Shown here: positions 38,541 to 49,979 of the stretch, one piece after another
Layout of the letters: each line of letters begins with the position of its first letter
How positions within the stretch are numbered: position 1 is the stretch's first letter
Source of the DNA: Anopheles merus
Taxonomy: Eukaryota; Arthropoda; Insecta; Diptera; Culicidae
NCBI RefSeq assembly: GCF_017562075.2
Contig: NW_024427648.1
Span: 45,864-109,863, forward strand
Direction of reading: 5' to 3'
DNA: 64,000 nt
Notes under the pieces: generated by a model
Told to the model about the DNA's origin: nothing
Database searches by the model: none
Seen by the model: the letters and a program-made list of their open reading frames with translations, nothing else
Made by a program: the position numbers and the translations under genes

Positions 38541-40070
38541 CTAACCGTTTGACACCTTTGCATTTGATGGAACGAGCACAGCACGATCTAGTTTTTGGAC
38601 ATTTAACATTATTGACACCTTTCGATCGATCGATGCACAGTTGGGAAGAAGGTTACCTTTTACGGGACCAGACTCCAGTGTGTACGAACCGTAGGCGAAA
38701 GGTAGTTTTTTTGGGAGGCGAAAGTTTCGAACGAGAAGCTGGTCTGAACCCCTACATGGCTGCGGTGGATGCGTATTAGGAAGTCATCGAGGTTAAAGAA
38801 CGGTGATACTTTTTTTTTAGACTTGTTTCATTCTTATTTCGTTTCATTTCGATGTTGTTTTTTTGCCTTTAACTACAAATGTGAACATGAAGCTTTGCAA
38901 TGTCTGAAAGGCCAGACGCAAGAGTGTCTTACATTCTGGGGATCAATGTCCCCACGCTGCTCACACATCTTTTGCCCCCATTGAGTGCGCACATACATTA
39001 TTGCGCCAACGGTAAGGGGATCGAGCAACATAAATCAACATCAGTTCTAAATCAAACAAAATAGATGAGCATGATACTTGACTTTGATCGGATCAAGCGC
39101 AAGTGTGAATGATACGCCCCTGGACGTGTGAGAGTGCGCGATGGTGGAGAAGGATTTCTTAGTTTCGTTTTTGTTGTTACCTCTTTCCCCCTAATGTCCC
39201 TAGATATCCAAACGACTGTGATGAATCACATTACACCAAGGGGGTAATGTGGCTCACGCGCAGGGTTAAGCATATCCCACCCCATCCTCTCCCCCTCGCC
39301 AAATCCAAAGAAGAATGCCTTCCCGTGAGCAACCCCCTGACAGTGCCCAAGCGTCAAACATCAATTAAATAATACTTAATCACTCAATAAGGCTGCGCAC
39401 CGTGTTCCCGCGGTGGTGGTGGTGGTTCATCTATTCGATCGGGTATCATCGCAGCGTGTGAAGTTTGATCGGTTCGATCAGTTGCAAGCGATCGGACGGA
39501 GCAAGGGTGTCCAGGGGTTGAATCGATAGGCTCTTTTTTTTCAAGTGCTCTTCGAAAGCCAGAGATACCGACCAAAGATCTTGGCTTGTGACCCACACGC
39601 GCGCCACGCTTGTACCAAACCCTGTCCGGAACAAGTGAACTTTTATTCTGCTTTCTCGCGAGCCCCTTACACACGGTTCAGAACCTTCAAATACAGCACA
39701 GCAAATAGTAAAGATATATTTGTAAGCGACGGACAGTGCAGGTGGAACGTCTTGTTCGAACTTGTGCCTACATTCAAAGGGAGAGTTGGAGGTAACAAAT
39801 GAATCTTCCCTTTGCTGCGATAATCTTGCACCCCCCATTTATTGATTTATCTCGGTTTCACTCGTCGTTCGTCAACACTTTTCCATCGCTTCGCTGCGGT
39901 GCGAAAGAAAAGGGAACGAGAGAAGGCGCCCGCCTGATTTGGATTCTATGTATGCGTACGCGTTTCGCTTGATTCGATGGCTTGTTCTTGTGCTCTCAAT
40001 GGTTGATGGTGGATAGAATTTAGGCGGCGGACGCATTGCTTGTGCTCTGTGCATAACGTATAGTTGCGGT
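38541..40070. other. Non-coding GC-richer block
   Basis: Contains a short GATC repeat near 38624-38634 and a GGT run near 39412-39425. Frames of 60-130 codons overlap on both strands without recognisable motifs. No transposon was seen. Confidence 0.4.
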
Positions 40071-40367
40071 GTATTAAAATCACATCATAACTGTTCTTGT
40101 ACCTTGGAAAATTATTACCGACCGTTTACAATTTTGTGCTTTCTGGAGTGCATGTTTGATGAATAAAAAAATAGGAGTTTTTTTTCCAGTTTATTCAATA
40201 TACTTCAATTATAAGATTGATTACAACGCTGTCATGAAGTAAGTGTTAATTTAAAATTATTTGCTTTTACCGTTAATTGAAACTACCGTTTATTGATAAT
40301 TTTTTTTATTCTAATTGGAACAATTATTTAGATTATTTTACTTCAAACACTAAATATTTTTTATTGT

Positions 40368-40935
40368 ATGAAAGATTTTTTACATTTTTTTTCGTTCATT
40401 ACGTGTAAAGATGGCATCTCTAGTGAATTTAGCAAGTTTTCCGATGTTCATCCAGGCAGCATTTTAGGGTTTCTAGTATTTAATATATTTCTCAATGATA
40501 TTGTTCACTCCTTATTAGACTTCCCAGTGCTAATAAACGCGGAAGGACTTAAGACCTATTGTACTGTGTCTAGTTCTAATGAATGACTCTGATTAAAAGG
40601 CTTTCTCTATGTTTTTGATGTTTGGTGCTCCTTATTTTTATTTTTTAAGGCTCCTCCTTGGTTATTTCGTTTACTCGCTCGAGAACATCTTTATGTTTTT
40701 AATTGCGTGCTTTCTGACACTTCACTGCCTCGATTTGAAACTGTTAGGAACATTTGCTCGAGTAACTATTAAGCGACTTCCATTGAGAGATAACGATGTG
40801 TTACCATCTTATCGCACAGAATGACAATTGTTAGGCCTCAATACACTTGAAAACAAGATTGATAGGAATTTTCATGTATAAATTGTTAACTGGACCGATA
40901 GATGCACCACTCCTCTATTAAATAATATATTTTTA
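40368..40935 (+). pseudogene. Non-LTR retrotransposon reverse-transcriptase relic
   Basis: A decayed fragment of the reverse transcriptase that copies LINE RNA at the insertion site. The frame at 40368-40586 contains HPGSILG (about 40449-40469), then FNIFLNDI, then an N-A-E-G at 40536-40547 where the family's catalytic Y/F-A-D-D box is expected. This matches the order and spacing of the palm-domain motifs. A stop follows at 40584. Downstream, in a second frame, LPSYRTE leads to a stop and then GLNTLEN. After another shift, LTGPIDAP (about 40886-40909) resembles the C-terminal region after the polymerase domain of Jockey/CR1-type elements. Stops, frameshifts and a lost catalytic residue show it is inactive. 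Clade assignment is inference. Confidence 0.75.
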
Positions 40936-41480
40936 TTTTTGTTGTTGTTTCTATTAGGTATTTTTAACACTGATTTTACAATTTTCATTGACTGATTTTC
41001 CGTTATTGTCTTTTCTGTACTAGAGACTCTTTATCATAGATTTCCTAGAATTTTATGTATTCAAATGTCATTGATTTGTCTTTTCGTGTCTCGAAAGTTT
41101 TGGGCTACGGTTCACTAAGACTTGGGCCGGTCTGGTGGTACAGTCGTCAACTCGTACGACTTAACAACATGCGCGTCATGGGTTCAAGTCCCGAACATGG
41201 GTTCAAGTTCCGAACAGACCGTGCCCCCATACGTAGGATTGACTATCCTACTATGGTAACAATAAGTCACTGAAAGCCAGCTCACTTTACTAGTGGGTAC
41301 AAGCAGGTCTGACCGGCAACGGTTGTTGTGCCAATGAAGAAGAAGAAGTGTCTCGAAATATACAAGTGTCATACGAGTTTATAGTATGTGTAATTTTAGG
41401 AGCCCATAGTTAATAATACATTAGTTGAAGTTGTGTATGTAGACCACCGAAGATCGATAACTTAATAATAATTAAATATT
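40936..41480 (+). mobile_element. Probable 3' remnant of the LINE, split by a SINE
   Basis: The AT-rich tail after the reverse-transcriptase relic runs up to the SINE. It appears to resume at 41359 and ends in a degenerate AATAATAATTAAATATT stretch (about 41464-41480) that may be the decayed A-rich LINE tail. The right boundary is a guess from composition; no LINE target duplication was found. Confidence 0.4.
41097..41347 (+). mobile_element. tRNA-derived SINE with 11-bp duplication and doubled B box
   Basis: GTGTCTCGAAA occurs at 41086-41096 and again at 41348-41358, fixing the insertion. The SINE head starts at about 41124 (GGGCCGG), so about 27 bp of extra sequence lies between the left duplication and the normal start. 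A-box-like sequence is at 41133-41146. A 19-bp unit, CATGGGTTCAAGTCCCGAA, is tandemly duplicated (41177-41195 and 41196-41214, one substitution), which doubles the RNA polymerase III B box (41181-41191 and 41200-41211). The body matches the 37288 copy, and the tail is GAAGAAGAAGAAG. The surrounding DNA is probably a LINE 3' end, so this is a nested insertion. Confidence 0.88.
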
Positions 41481-41850
41481 AGAATGAATGTACAGTAAGT
41501 TGGCACTGTTTGCTCGTTCTTGAAGAAGTTTTTGAAATAAAAAAAAAAAGTTCGGCAAAATAAACTCAATTTCAACCGACATACTTCCAAAAAAACTATC
41601 TGTACTTCGTCGGAAAGCCTCAAACTGCACCAAATTCACATCCAAACAGCAACTAATTTCACCGACTAAGTGTCCGGCGGGAAATAAGTTTCCCGTAAGA
41701 ATGCGGCACCGTTTAACGGCATAATTAAAACCCTTCACAAACACTTTTGCCTTTGCCGCTGCGTCGTTTGCAGCAGAATTATTGCTTTTGTTTTGCGTAA
41801 ACTTAATCTTGGCTGGATTGTGCCTCCCTTTTTTACCGTCCCTAACCCTC

Positions 41851-43140
41851 TGCATTCTTCCCGAATGCTTTATAAAAGTGTGCTACTAGGCAAAAAACGG
41901 CAAACACTCCATGCTTTGTCCCATTGTCGCCCTGCCGCTTAGCACATTTTCGATCGCTGGCGCTTGCTGCTAATCTTCCATTTACACTTTCCCCCCGGCT
42001 GCCATCGACTGCAGTTTGAGCGGTTGCGCTGCTGCTCCTGCTGTTAAATAGATTCTGAAATTGAATTAATTACGGTTACGAAGATAAAGCCGAACCAATG
42101 CTCTTTACGGGTAGAAAATCGACTTCCGGCAGTGTGTGAATGGGTAGGCACCAGGGCAGGGGAGTGTTCTAGGACGCCATCCTAGAAAATAATAGCAAAA
42201 CCAGCACCGGAGAGTGGCAGGAAGTATAGCTGGGTGGGAGCGAGAGCGGGAGGGAAAGAAGTCACACTACGACAACGTTGCACGGTGCTTTTTAAGTAAA
42301 TAAATTACTACCGCTCTGCTCTTGTTTCTCACTACGCCGACTTCTGGCTGCACTTTGTTGCGCGAGGATTGGGAAAATTAATGCGAGCGGTATACGGTAC
42401 AACAACGCCATCGGAAGGGAAAGACGTGGATGCAAAGAATTATTGAAGGAAATTGCCAAGCAAAATGTTCCTGCAAACGCTGCGGAGTCGCGAGCGATGC
42501 GGCGTAATGGGTGAGCGGAAATTTGATCTACTTTTGTTGGGAGAGTATTGCATTTACCCGGGTAGAAAGGATTTATAAATCCTTGGAACCGGTAAAAGTA
42601 GTAGATTTAATCAAAATTGGAAGAAAGCAAGATTCCAGCTTACCAGAGCTTTAACACAAGACTCAGTCAGTGACAGGATTTCTTTTGTACTCATTAGTGC
42701 ATCAATAATGCATTATTGATTTGATTAGTTTTGCTTATTCGAATTTCATTTTTTAATTAAGTTTGCAGCACTTTATAGATATTTTTTTCATGGTGGATTT
42801 TAATCACTTTAAAGTCCAAAATTAACAACAATAAGTTCTAAAACTTCGGACTTCAAAAACTTCAGTACTTCAGAAAATATTTTGAGATCGTATTTTCAAA
42901 TTCGTATTCAATGTTCAATACTTTCAATTACATCTAAAATTGATAGTAGTCATAACATTGTAGCGCCCTCTGTTACAAAGAACATAGAACTATGCGACGC
43001 TTCTTAACGCATTAAAAATGACAAACATGTTTTTATTACCAATCCATCATGGCGGACTACAACCCTTAAGATCAATGTTTGTATTTCCTCTGCTTAACAA
43101 CCATTCATAGCAAAAAAAGACATGATATTTATAACCGATC
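41851..43140. other. Non-coding DNA, GC-richer then AT-rich
   Basis: GC-richer to about 42560 with many small purine-rich runs and no frame over 60 codons, then AT-rich to 43140. No element ends are recognised. A GCGCCCTCTGTTAC stretch at 42964 resembles words elsewhere in the window but forms no pair. Confidence 0.4.
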
Positions 43141-44190
43141 GCGATGGATTTGAAATTCCATTCCGTCTCGCCAGCTCACTGTCGCCAAGGCGCCCCCTAG
43201 CTGGGCAATGGTAGAATCGCGTCGATCATTACAAGAAACCTCAGTCGTCGTCGCGATTCCGACCCATGATGAACTACTCGATCGCGGCGGCGGCGGCTTA
43301 AGCTTGGCCGGCGGGATGCTCGCTCTGACGGGGACTTCGGGGCAAAATCGGGCAATTGAAACGGCACGGAGCGATGCCGCCTGTGACGCGTTCGTGGCAC
43401 CGTAATGTCGATCGTGATGGAAGCGTTCGTAATTATCTCATAACTCTTCTATTAAATTATTATTGACTTATTTTCTCTTGCTTTGGTGCCGCCACCAACA
43501 GGCCAGCCGGTGTACAACATTGTGCTGTGTTTGTTTTATTTTAACGCTCAATTCCATGACCGCCCCAACCGGCGATCACGTTGAGCAGCGATTTTATGCT
43601 CTCGTTTCGAATGGTTAGAGGTGATCGTGCAATACTCCGCAATGATATAGGTGGTGGTGGTGGTGGTGCTATCGAATGGTTTCACTTTCGGTGCGATTCG
43701 CCTCCTTCACGACACTCACGAAGTGGCTGTGCTTCCGCACACGTTCGCTCTCTTTATAGGCTTTAACCACAAAAGAGATGCATCTCCCGATACAGTGATG
43801 GTGATCGGTTTTATGCTGCTCTCGACTGATGAATGGTTTGGTGGGATGAGGTTCATAGCCCCGCTGGCCGTCGTGCACTGTAGCAAAACGGTTCGAGCTT
43901 AAGCTACTAATGAAATTGAACCAGTGCCCAGTTCCTTTGTGTGGTACTGTTTCCGCCCGTGATTTATGGCCATCGTAATGAGATTTGAAAAGTGTACTTC
44001 GTTTGCCTGGTGCAGGCATTAAAAGCATTGGAGGTGGAGAGGAATATTATCGGCTGGATTCGATCAGTGCGATTCACAACTACTACAGGCTCCTCACTGC
44101 TGTCAGTAACGAACGCGCCCTGTTGATGCTGTAATTCCTGAACCATGTGATTGCATTGATGGCTTCATTTTGATGCTTTTTGAAACAGTT
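43141..44190. other. Non-coding GC-richer block
   Basis: Contains a GGT run near 43651-43667. The 119-codon minus frame (44028-43669) and overlapping plus frames are unrecognised. Confidence 0.4.
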
Positions 44191-44397
44191 CCCAGTTTGA
44201 GGTTTGTGTGGTTTAGAAAGCATGGGAAGGAATCTAAATTTTGTTTCATAACAGAAGTTTAGGTAGTATTGATAAAGACTTAATATACTCGAAATGATAT
44301 TCGATATTTCTGGAGAATCACCAGAATCGTCTGTTCACTCCAAGTTTAACAATCCTTTTCAGTAAAAGTTGACAAGTAGAGATGTGTAGGAATGATT

Positions 44398-44424
44398 TCT
44401 TGTCTCAAAAAAGTTGAGACAAGA
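44398..44424. repeat. Perfect 11-bp-stem hairpin
   Basis: TCTTGTCTCAA at 44398-44408 pairs exactly with TTGAGACAAGA at 44414-44424, with a 5-base loop. No adjacent gene explains it. Confidence 0.7.
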
Positions 44425-44579
44425 CTTGGGGCATTAGGTTCATTTTCATGAACGTGGGTGTCGTAGATCCTTCATTTAGGCGAAATAAACGTGAGTGGCG
44501 TGAGTTTACTCAGTACATTATGATTTGTAAAGAACTAAGGAACGTTGATTAGATTAAACGTTGATTGAATGAATCGCCC

Positions 44580-44625
44580 AATTCTGGTTCTGTAGGCTCT
44601 CCTCTACTTAAGACGAACCAGAATT
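44580..44625. repeat. Perfect 11-bp inverted repeat
   Basis: AATTCTGGTTC at 44580-44590 pairs exactly with GAACCAGAATT at 44615-44625 across 24 bases. It may be the ends of a tiny element or chance. Confidence 0.65.
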
Positions 44626-44818
44626 ATTTCCTTAATTAGTTCTTGGAATAGCAGTAACGCCTGAAACTATGCAATGAAACATATCAATGGGAGTTACGAC
44701 TCGTTTGGAAGCCTAAGCCTTATTAAAAAATAATAAAAATCACTGTTCTATAAGTACTTTGCTATAGCCAGAATTTGCTTCATTCGTTAGCTCCTTTTAA
44801 TAATCAATATTATATTAA

Positions 44819-44925
44819 GAGCCAGTAGTAATGAAGTCATCAAGTTGTACGACTTAATAACACGAAATTCCCATCAATGCTCATAATAGGATTTATATTT
44901 ACCATACGAAAAACTATCAAATCAT
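44819..44925 (+). mobile_element. Degraded tRNA-derived SINE relic
   Basis: GAGCCAGTAGTAATGAAGTC then ATCAAGTTGTACGACTTAAT aligns with the SINE head found at 37288 and 41097. A CATAATAGGATT and ACCATACG stretch may be the decayed body. No B box or target duplication is recognisable. It is older than the other copies. Confidence 0.45.
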
Positions 44926-45130
44926 CATCAAGTATTTCAATTACCACATGAAATGTTTATTATGGCACATTGGTTCATTTACCATAATAATTCCAGCTTA
45001 ATTTCAAAATCAGCAAAATAGTCATAAGGCTAAGCATTGCAAATTTACGACTATCTGTATTCCCCCAACATTTTTCGACGATAATTCATGAACCAATGTC
45101 TACATTATTTTACCCTGTTTAGAATTCCCG

Positions 45131-46800
45131 ATAACTGGGCCACGAAACAAAGACACGCCTTTCGAACCGCATGGGTAATTGATTGAGAATGCAAGTCCCT
45201 TCCGGAACACATTTTTAACAAAAAATGGAGGCCGATTTTCAGTGACTCAGTCCTCCGCTCAAAACCACCGTTGACTCATCACAATTGTTGTGTTGTGGCG
45301 TATTACTTCATCGCCATTGCGCAGCGACTGTCACCATTAGCCGAATGGTCACACCGGACTTTATTTCCATTTCCTACTCATGTAATGTTTGTTTTGACTG
45401 ATTTTTTTTTTGTTCGTTTCTTCCCAGTGATGTTTTTTTCCGATTTTGATCGATTTCTCCCATTCGGGGTGGGCTTAGAGGGACAGAGAGTTGTGTAGTT
45501 GGGTGTGATTGAGTGCAAAAAATATCCAAGTCGGACTTTCGGTCGGTCGGACGATCGATCGATCGCGAGGTATGATTAATTAATTATTCACAATTGTGGC
45601 AGACCGTAAATGCTTCGATTGAGCGCGCACTGTCCGGCAAACTGAAACCCCTATTTGTATTATAAATGTGCTAGGGTTGTTCGGCATAAGAAGGAAACTA
45701 AAGCACAAACAGCGCGTACAGCCCGTGCTCTACCAGGGGGCTGGCCGAGGAAGGAGACCGCGGCATAATGAGCTAATCTTCTCGTGCACAAGACGCAGAA
45801 ATCAATTGCGTTTTACGGTAACAAATTGCGGTGCGTAAAAATTCCACCACCAGTCGTGTGGGCTGGCATTGGACATGGGAGCTAGGAGCGGCGGGTGTGT
45901 AGGTATTTCTGTTGTGCAGAGTGTCTTCCTGCCCACTCCAAACCTCTCCAATCCCTCGGGCTCGGTTCCGTTCGATGTACGCGCTGTGCGGTACTGCATA
46001 TTTATTTCGTAACGCAATCCTCGATTCGATACAGTGGAAAAGCTCTCCTGCTGGACCGCCGTTTGTTGCGGAAAAAAGCAGTAAAAGAAAACCATACAAA
46101 CAAAGAAACCACGGTGCTATTTGGGAATCGGCTCGATGAACCGGGGCGCACGGGCACAAAATCGATTAGAAGTCTTCCCAATTAAGTCACCTGAATAAAT
46201 CAAACTCCCCAAGACGAATCGGAATCGAAGAGATAGATGTTGGAGCCGCTCCGGGGCTCCGGTTCCAAGGGTGATGGCAGTAGAACAGCAAAAGAAAAAA
46301 AAACACTAACTTTACTATTTCTCCCTTCTTCTTCTTCTGCCCAGGCAGTCTCCCACGTGTTCTGCAAGTCTTTCGCTCTCTTTGCGCGTTCCTGGTGGTT
46401 CCGCACATAAGTCACACTCCGATCGAACCCGCTCGAAGAAAGGGCCTTGGGAGAGAGGTTCTTGGTTCTGTGCGTGCTATTACATTGCCCTTGCACCGTA
46501 CCGAAATCCGTTAACAGTTTGTTTGCCTTTTGCATTCCTGATCGGTTCTCCGGTGCCCTGGGGGGCTGGGACGTGCCGCACCGGTCCACCGGTCATCCCG
46601 TGCGATGTTTTCGGAGCAATTACCGAGGTCGAAGCGCGCCTCGTCGTGCGCAGCTAACAGTTCTTTTTTATTACTATCTCGGCATGGTGGCTTGATACAC
46701 AGCATCCAGCTCTGGTGCGAGGTGTTGTGCATGTGTACTTGTGCGCCGGTTGTAGGGGCGCATAAGGTTCAGGTGATCGTTTAGCGCGGCTCAAGCAAAA
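45131..46800. other. Non-coding GC-richer block
   Basis: Has a GATC/CGAT repeat at about 45551-45564 directly followed by an AT stretch with TTAATTAATTA (45571-45590), a candidate homeodomain site. Frames of up to 129 codons overlap on both strands and are unrecognised. Confidence 0.4.
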
Positions 46801-47500
46801 GCATGGCATCGATAGTGGATCTTTGCAAAGTAACTGTTAAGGGCTTAAAGTCGCTGAAATGCTTCAATGACTGATCTCTGAGCAGAGATTGAAGAATTAC
46901 TAACATATTGTTAGCTTGTTTGCTTATTATAAACATATTTTGGGAGGGTTCTGGTACTTCAATCATAATTTCAACGACTCATTCATCTTCTGAATTGAAT
47001 TCCTTAAATTCATTGAGTCTTCAAATAGAAAAAGATAGCTAAATAAGATATAGAATTGAACAAAACAAACATGATCATCGGTATACCCTGCGGTCCTGCG
47101 ATATTAAAATCATAATTCCCTGCTTAAATGTTTATCATTCTGTTTTCAAGATATGGACATAATAGCAACTCAAAATAAGATTGATAATCCTTTTTGTGAC
47201 AGTGCTTCCTTCTTGAAGTAATTTAAAGAGTATTATCTTCTATTGTTGCTTATGATGCTAGTTTTCTTATCGAGTTAGTTATGAAGAATTATTCATCAGA
47301 AGCACCAAAAGGCAAGAGGTCGTACGACCTAGTAATACGCCCCATCACAGTTCTTACACAACAAATTTAGAGGGCAACAGCCATATCCTAATGATAAAAA
47401 ACTCATTTTTCAAAAGAGCTCAGATACTGTTTCTGCATGATGTTTGATTTATTCTCGCCAAAACTCGGTTACCAAATTATGTACCTTGATTATAATCGAT
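46801..47500. other. AT-rich block with a possible SINE relic
   Basis: AT-rich unique DNA containing the degraded SINE-like stretch at 47306-47405. No coding signal. Confidence 0.4.
47306..47405 (+). mobile_element. Possible degraded SINE relic
   Basis: GGTCGTACGACCTAGTAATA and the CGCCCCATCAC after it align loosely with the SINE head between its A and B boxes. CCATATCCTAATGATAAAAA further on resembles the SINE body. There is no intact promoter box and no target duplication, so the call rests on weak alignment by eye. Confidence 0.35.
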
Positions 47501-49180
47501 TTGTCCTTTCACAGTGCGTAACCTCTCCGTTTTCGACTAGAAAGGCACAGCCACTCAAACGAAGGAGATGGCTCCTTTGTTGCGATTGTGTCATTGCGAA
47601 GATCAGACACTCCAATCTGATAAGAAAACGCACAAACTCCCCCCTTTCATTATCCTCTCCTGCTCTGTTCGAACAATAATGTTTGCACGATGACGCTGTT
47701 TGCTGCTCTGAATATGTTACATAAAGGGTACTTCTCCAAACTGCCATCCAAACGGTGCGTGTGTACTTTCCTTCTTGTGCCATTTTCGGGGCCATTGTGC
47801 TGGTCCCTCCGCTGCTAGCAGCATAATGTTTATGCTACGACCTTTAGCCCACCGGTGGAATCACTCCCGGGCGGTGGGGGAGGTTTGGATTTGTTTGCAC
47901 TCTTCTCGTCGTCGTCCTCAGAGTGTGAAGAGCATGGCACACATGGCACACAGGATGAAGTGGATGATTTTTTCCCCTCTTTCTTTTTACCGGTCTTGCA
48001 ATCCCGAAAGGCACACACAAGCACTGCTTGGTGCAGGACAAACTATTTAATGAAGCGCACAAGCTTCCACCCGCTCCAGCCGATGAGCGTCAATGAGCAA
48101 TGAAAGTAAACACGCCACATCAAACAGCTTTTGGAAAATGAAGAATCCAATTCAATCTCGCTCAGTTCCATCGCTTGAATGGCATCAAAAGACAACAAAC
48201 GCGTGCGCGCGCGTGTATGTCTGTTGCTGTTTGTGTTTATGATGTTTTTTGTAACTGTAGTATCCTCTTTTGATTCGCGTTATTGGAGGGAGCTGGTTGT
48301 GCATTTACGTACGGACTGGCGGTAAATGGACAAGGGTAAATTAATTAATTAAGTAATTAATGATGATAACTGACGCGTTTTCTGACAATGATGAGCGATG
48401 ATGAGGTTGTGTGGCAAAAACAACGACGCAATGCCCGCAACGCGCTATACCGGCATTGTTTGATGAACGGCTCTGCTCTGCACGCTACGGTCGGTGTCAA
48501 AGAGGAGTGAGTTTTTGTGTTTGCAATATTGCATAAATCGATGGCGAACACTTTGAAGGAACATCTTTGCCCGAGGAGGGGCTCGTGCTTTCCTCTTCAA
48601 AGAAGTGAACCGATTTAGATTTCTTTGACGTATGATTCCTGGGAGAAGTACAAGTGCCCTTACCTTTAAAGGTTATAGTTGAGCTGTGTTTAATAAAATC
48701 GCTTCGTTTCTTTTCGGGGCTGTGGTTTCGAAAACGTGAATTGTTTATTTGAATATTAATTAACGCCGGGCAAACTTATTTATTGCCGCTCAAGTACTAA
48801 TTTTGTCCATCTTCTTTACAGGTACGTTTTGCACGTTGCATCCAAAGCTGAGACATTGGTAATGGGTTTTGCGTCTTGAAGCACTCTGAGGTAGCTCTTC
48901 AAATCGGTAAGTGATTTCCACCAGCGTTCAAATGCAGGCCACTAAGGCAAGGTCACCGGTAACATCACATCCCATCACGTCGGAGTTCGACAAGTCAATT
49001 GGCTTTGCCGAAACGGCAAAGCACGGTTGTCTCGGGTTACTACAGCTTTTCTAGCGAGTAGTAGGTTACTACCTTCACGCGTCCGATTGTTTTGACACCA
49101 AGTGAAGATGCTTACAACGCAGATGATGATGATGATGATGAGGCCAATTGTTGGCATTTTTTGCAAAGAGCTAATGTTAT
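47501..49180. other. Non-coding GC-richer block
   Basis: No recognised gene. It has a GATC-free AT island with overlapping TTAATTAATTAA and TAATTAA at 48338-48360, and a GAT run at 49122-49141. Overlapping frames of 60-101 codons are unrecognised. Confidence 0.4.
49122..49141. repeat. (GAT)n trinucleotide repeat
   Basis: Six to seven GAT units. Reads as aspartate on the plus strand inside a chance frame. Confidence 0.85.
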
Positions 49181-49559
49181 GACCATATGCAGATTTTTGT
49201 TATGTTATGGAGCATGGGTTTTGATGTTAGTTGCACAATACCTTAGGTCCAATTTTCGGCAAAGTGAAGGTTAGCTTAAAGTGTGTAATTTTTATATTTT
49301 GAAGATATGGAGTTCGACTTCTTGAAACCATCTTTTATTAATGACCGGTTTTTATCAAATATTGATATTTGTTTTGGCATCTACTTTATGTGGATAGCAC
49401 AGCATTACAGGGCTTACAAGATCATCAAAAGTCTTAATTTTCTACTGGCTGAGATATTGCGCACATTTAAATGATTGGATCATCGTTACTTGCGTCATGA
49501 TACTGATTTTAAGAGCAAAACATTAACGTTGGGGAATTAGATATGCGAAGTTACACATT

Positions 49560-49830
49560 ATGAGAAGACATGCTTATGATTTTGGAAGTCAGAACTTCAG
49601 CAATCTTGTAAGGATATTGAATAATATTAGAACAGAGCTGATCGTAAACATCATTGTAGCGCAGTGTAGCGAGTTCCGGTGGGTTGTCATGTCGTAGGGC
49701 ATGGTAAAGTATCTTTAGACCGTTGAAAGAGGCCGAAGATGTATGGTAGGCTCACAATGAGATGGCGCATAAACGTCTTCAGTAACGGATTGGTAGACGA
49801 AAGTAAGAGACCGTTGGTAATTTCAACATC
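49560..49830 (+). pseudogene. Probable LINE reverse-transcriptase C-terminal relic
   Basis: A broken reading through 49560-49830 recalls the region after the reverse-transcriptase domain of RTE-like and related insect LINEs. In the first frame, NNIRTEL at about 49620-49640 is followed by FRW at 49674-49682, where a R-W-x-G-H-V motif is usual, and then a stop. After a frame change, GRLTMRWRINV (49745-49777) matches the common G-R-P-x-x-R-W-x-D-x-V signature. No earlier polymerase motifs are visible, so only the 3' part remains. Element clade and the exact ends are uncertain; chance similarity cannot be excluded without a profile search. Confidence 0.5.
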
Positions 49831-49979
49831 CTGACAAATAAGCCAATTTTATAAAGCTTCAATTCTTTCCTGTCAGATGGCGCTTTTTCTGGAGCATTAT
49901 AAGGTAATGTCTGAGTATTTGCATTGTTACTAGAATGTGAGCAATGATTATAGTGCAACAATTGCCCAGTGAGCTAAGA

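Larger units (their letters stand above)
40071..41850. other. AT-rich block with a dead LINE and a nested SINE
   Basis: Holds the reverse-transcriptase relic at 40368-40935, the probable 3' remnant to about 41480, and the SINE inserted at 41097. Upstream (40071-40367) I see AT-rich DNA with no earlier reverse-transcriptase motif, so the element is truncated or too decayed at its 5' side. A minus-strand frame at 41855-41472 is unrecognised. Confidence 0.5.
44191..45130. other. AT-rich block with hairpins and a SINE relic
   Basis: Has two inverted repeats (44398-44424 and 44580-44625) and the degraded SINE at 44819-44925. Otherwise unique AT-rich sequence without coding signal. Confidence 0.45.

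Noticed and set aside
41124..41215. Possible tRNA gene from the A and B boxes
   Set aside because: It does not fold as a cloverleaf with proper arms, and the boxes belong to a SINE bounded by a target-site duplication.
42962..42980. GCGCCCTCT-type words shared with 8733, 20409 and 29280
   Set aside because: Too short and without paired ends or flanking similarity, so no repeat family can be supported.
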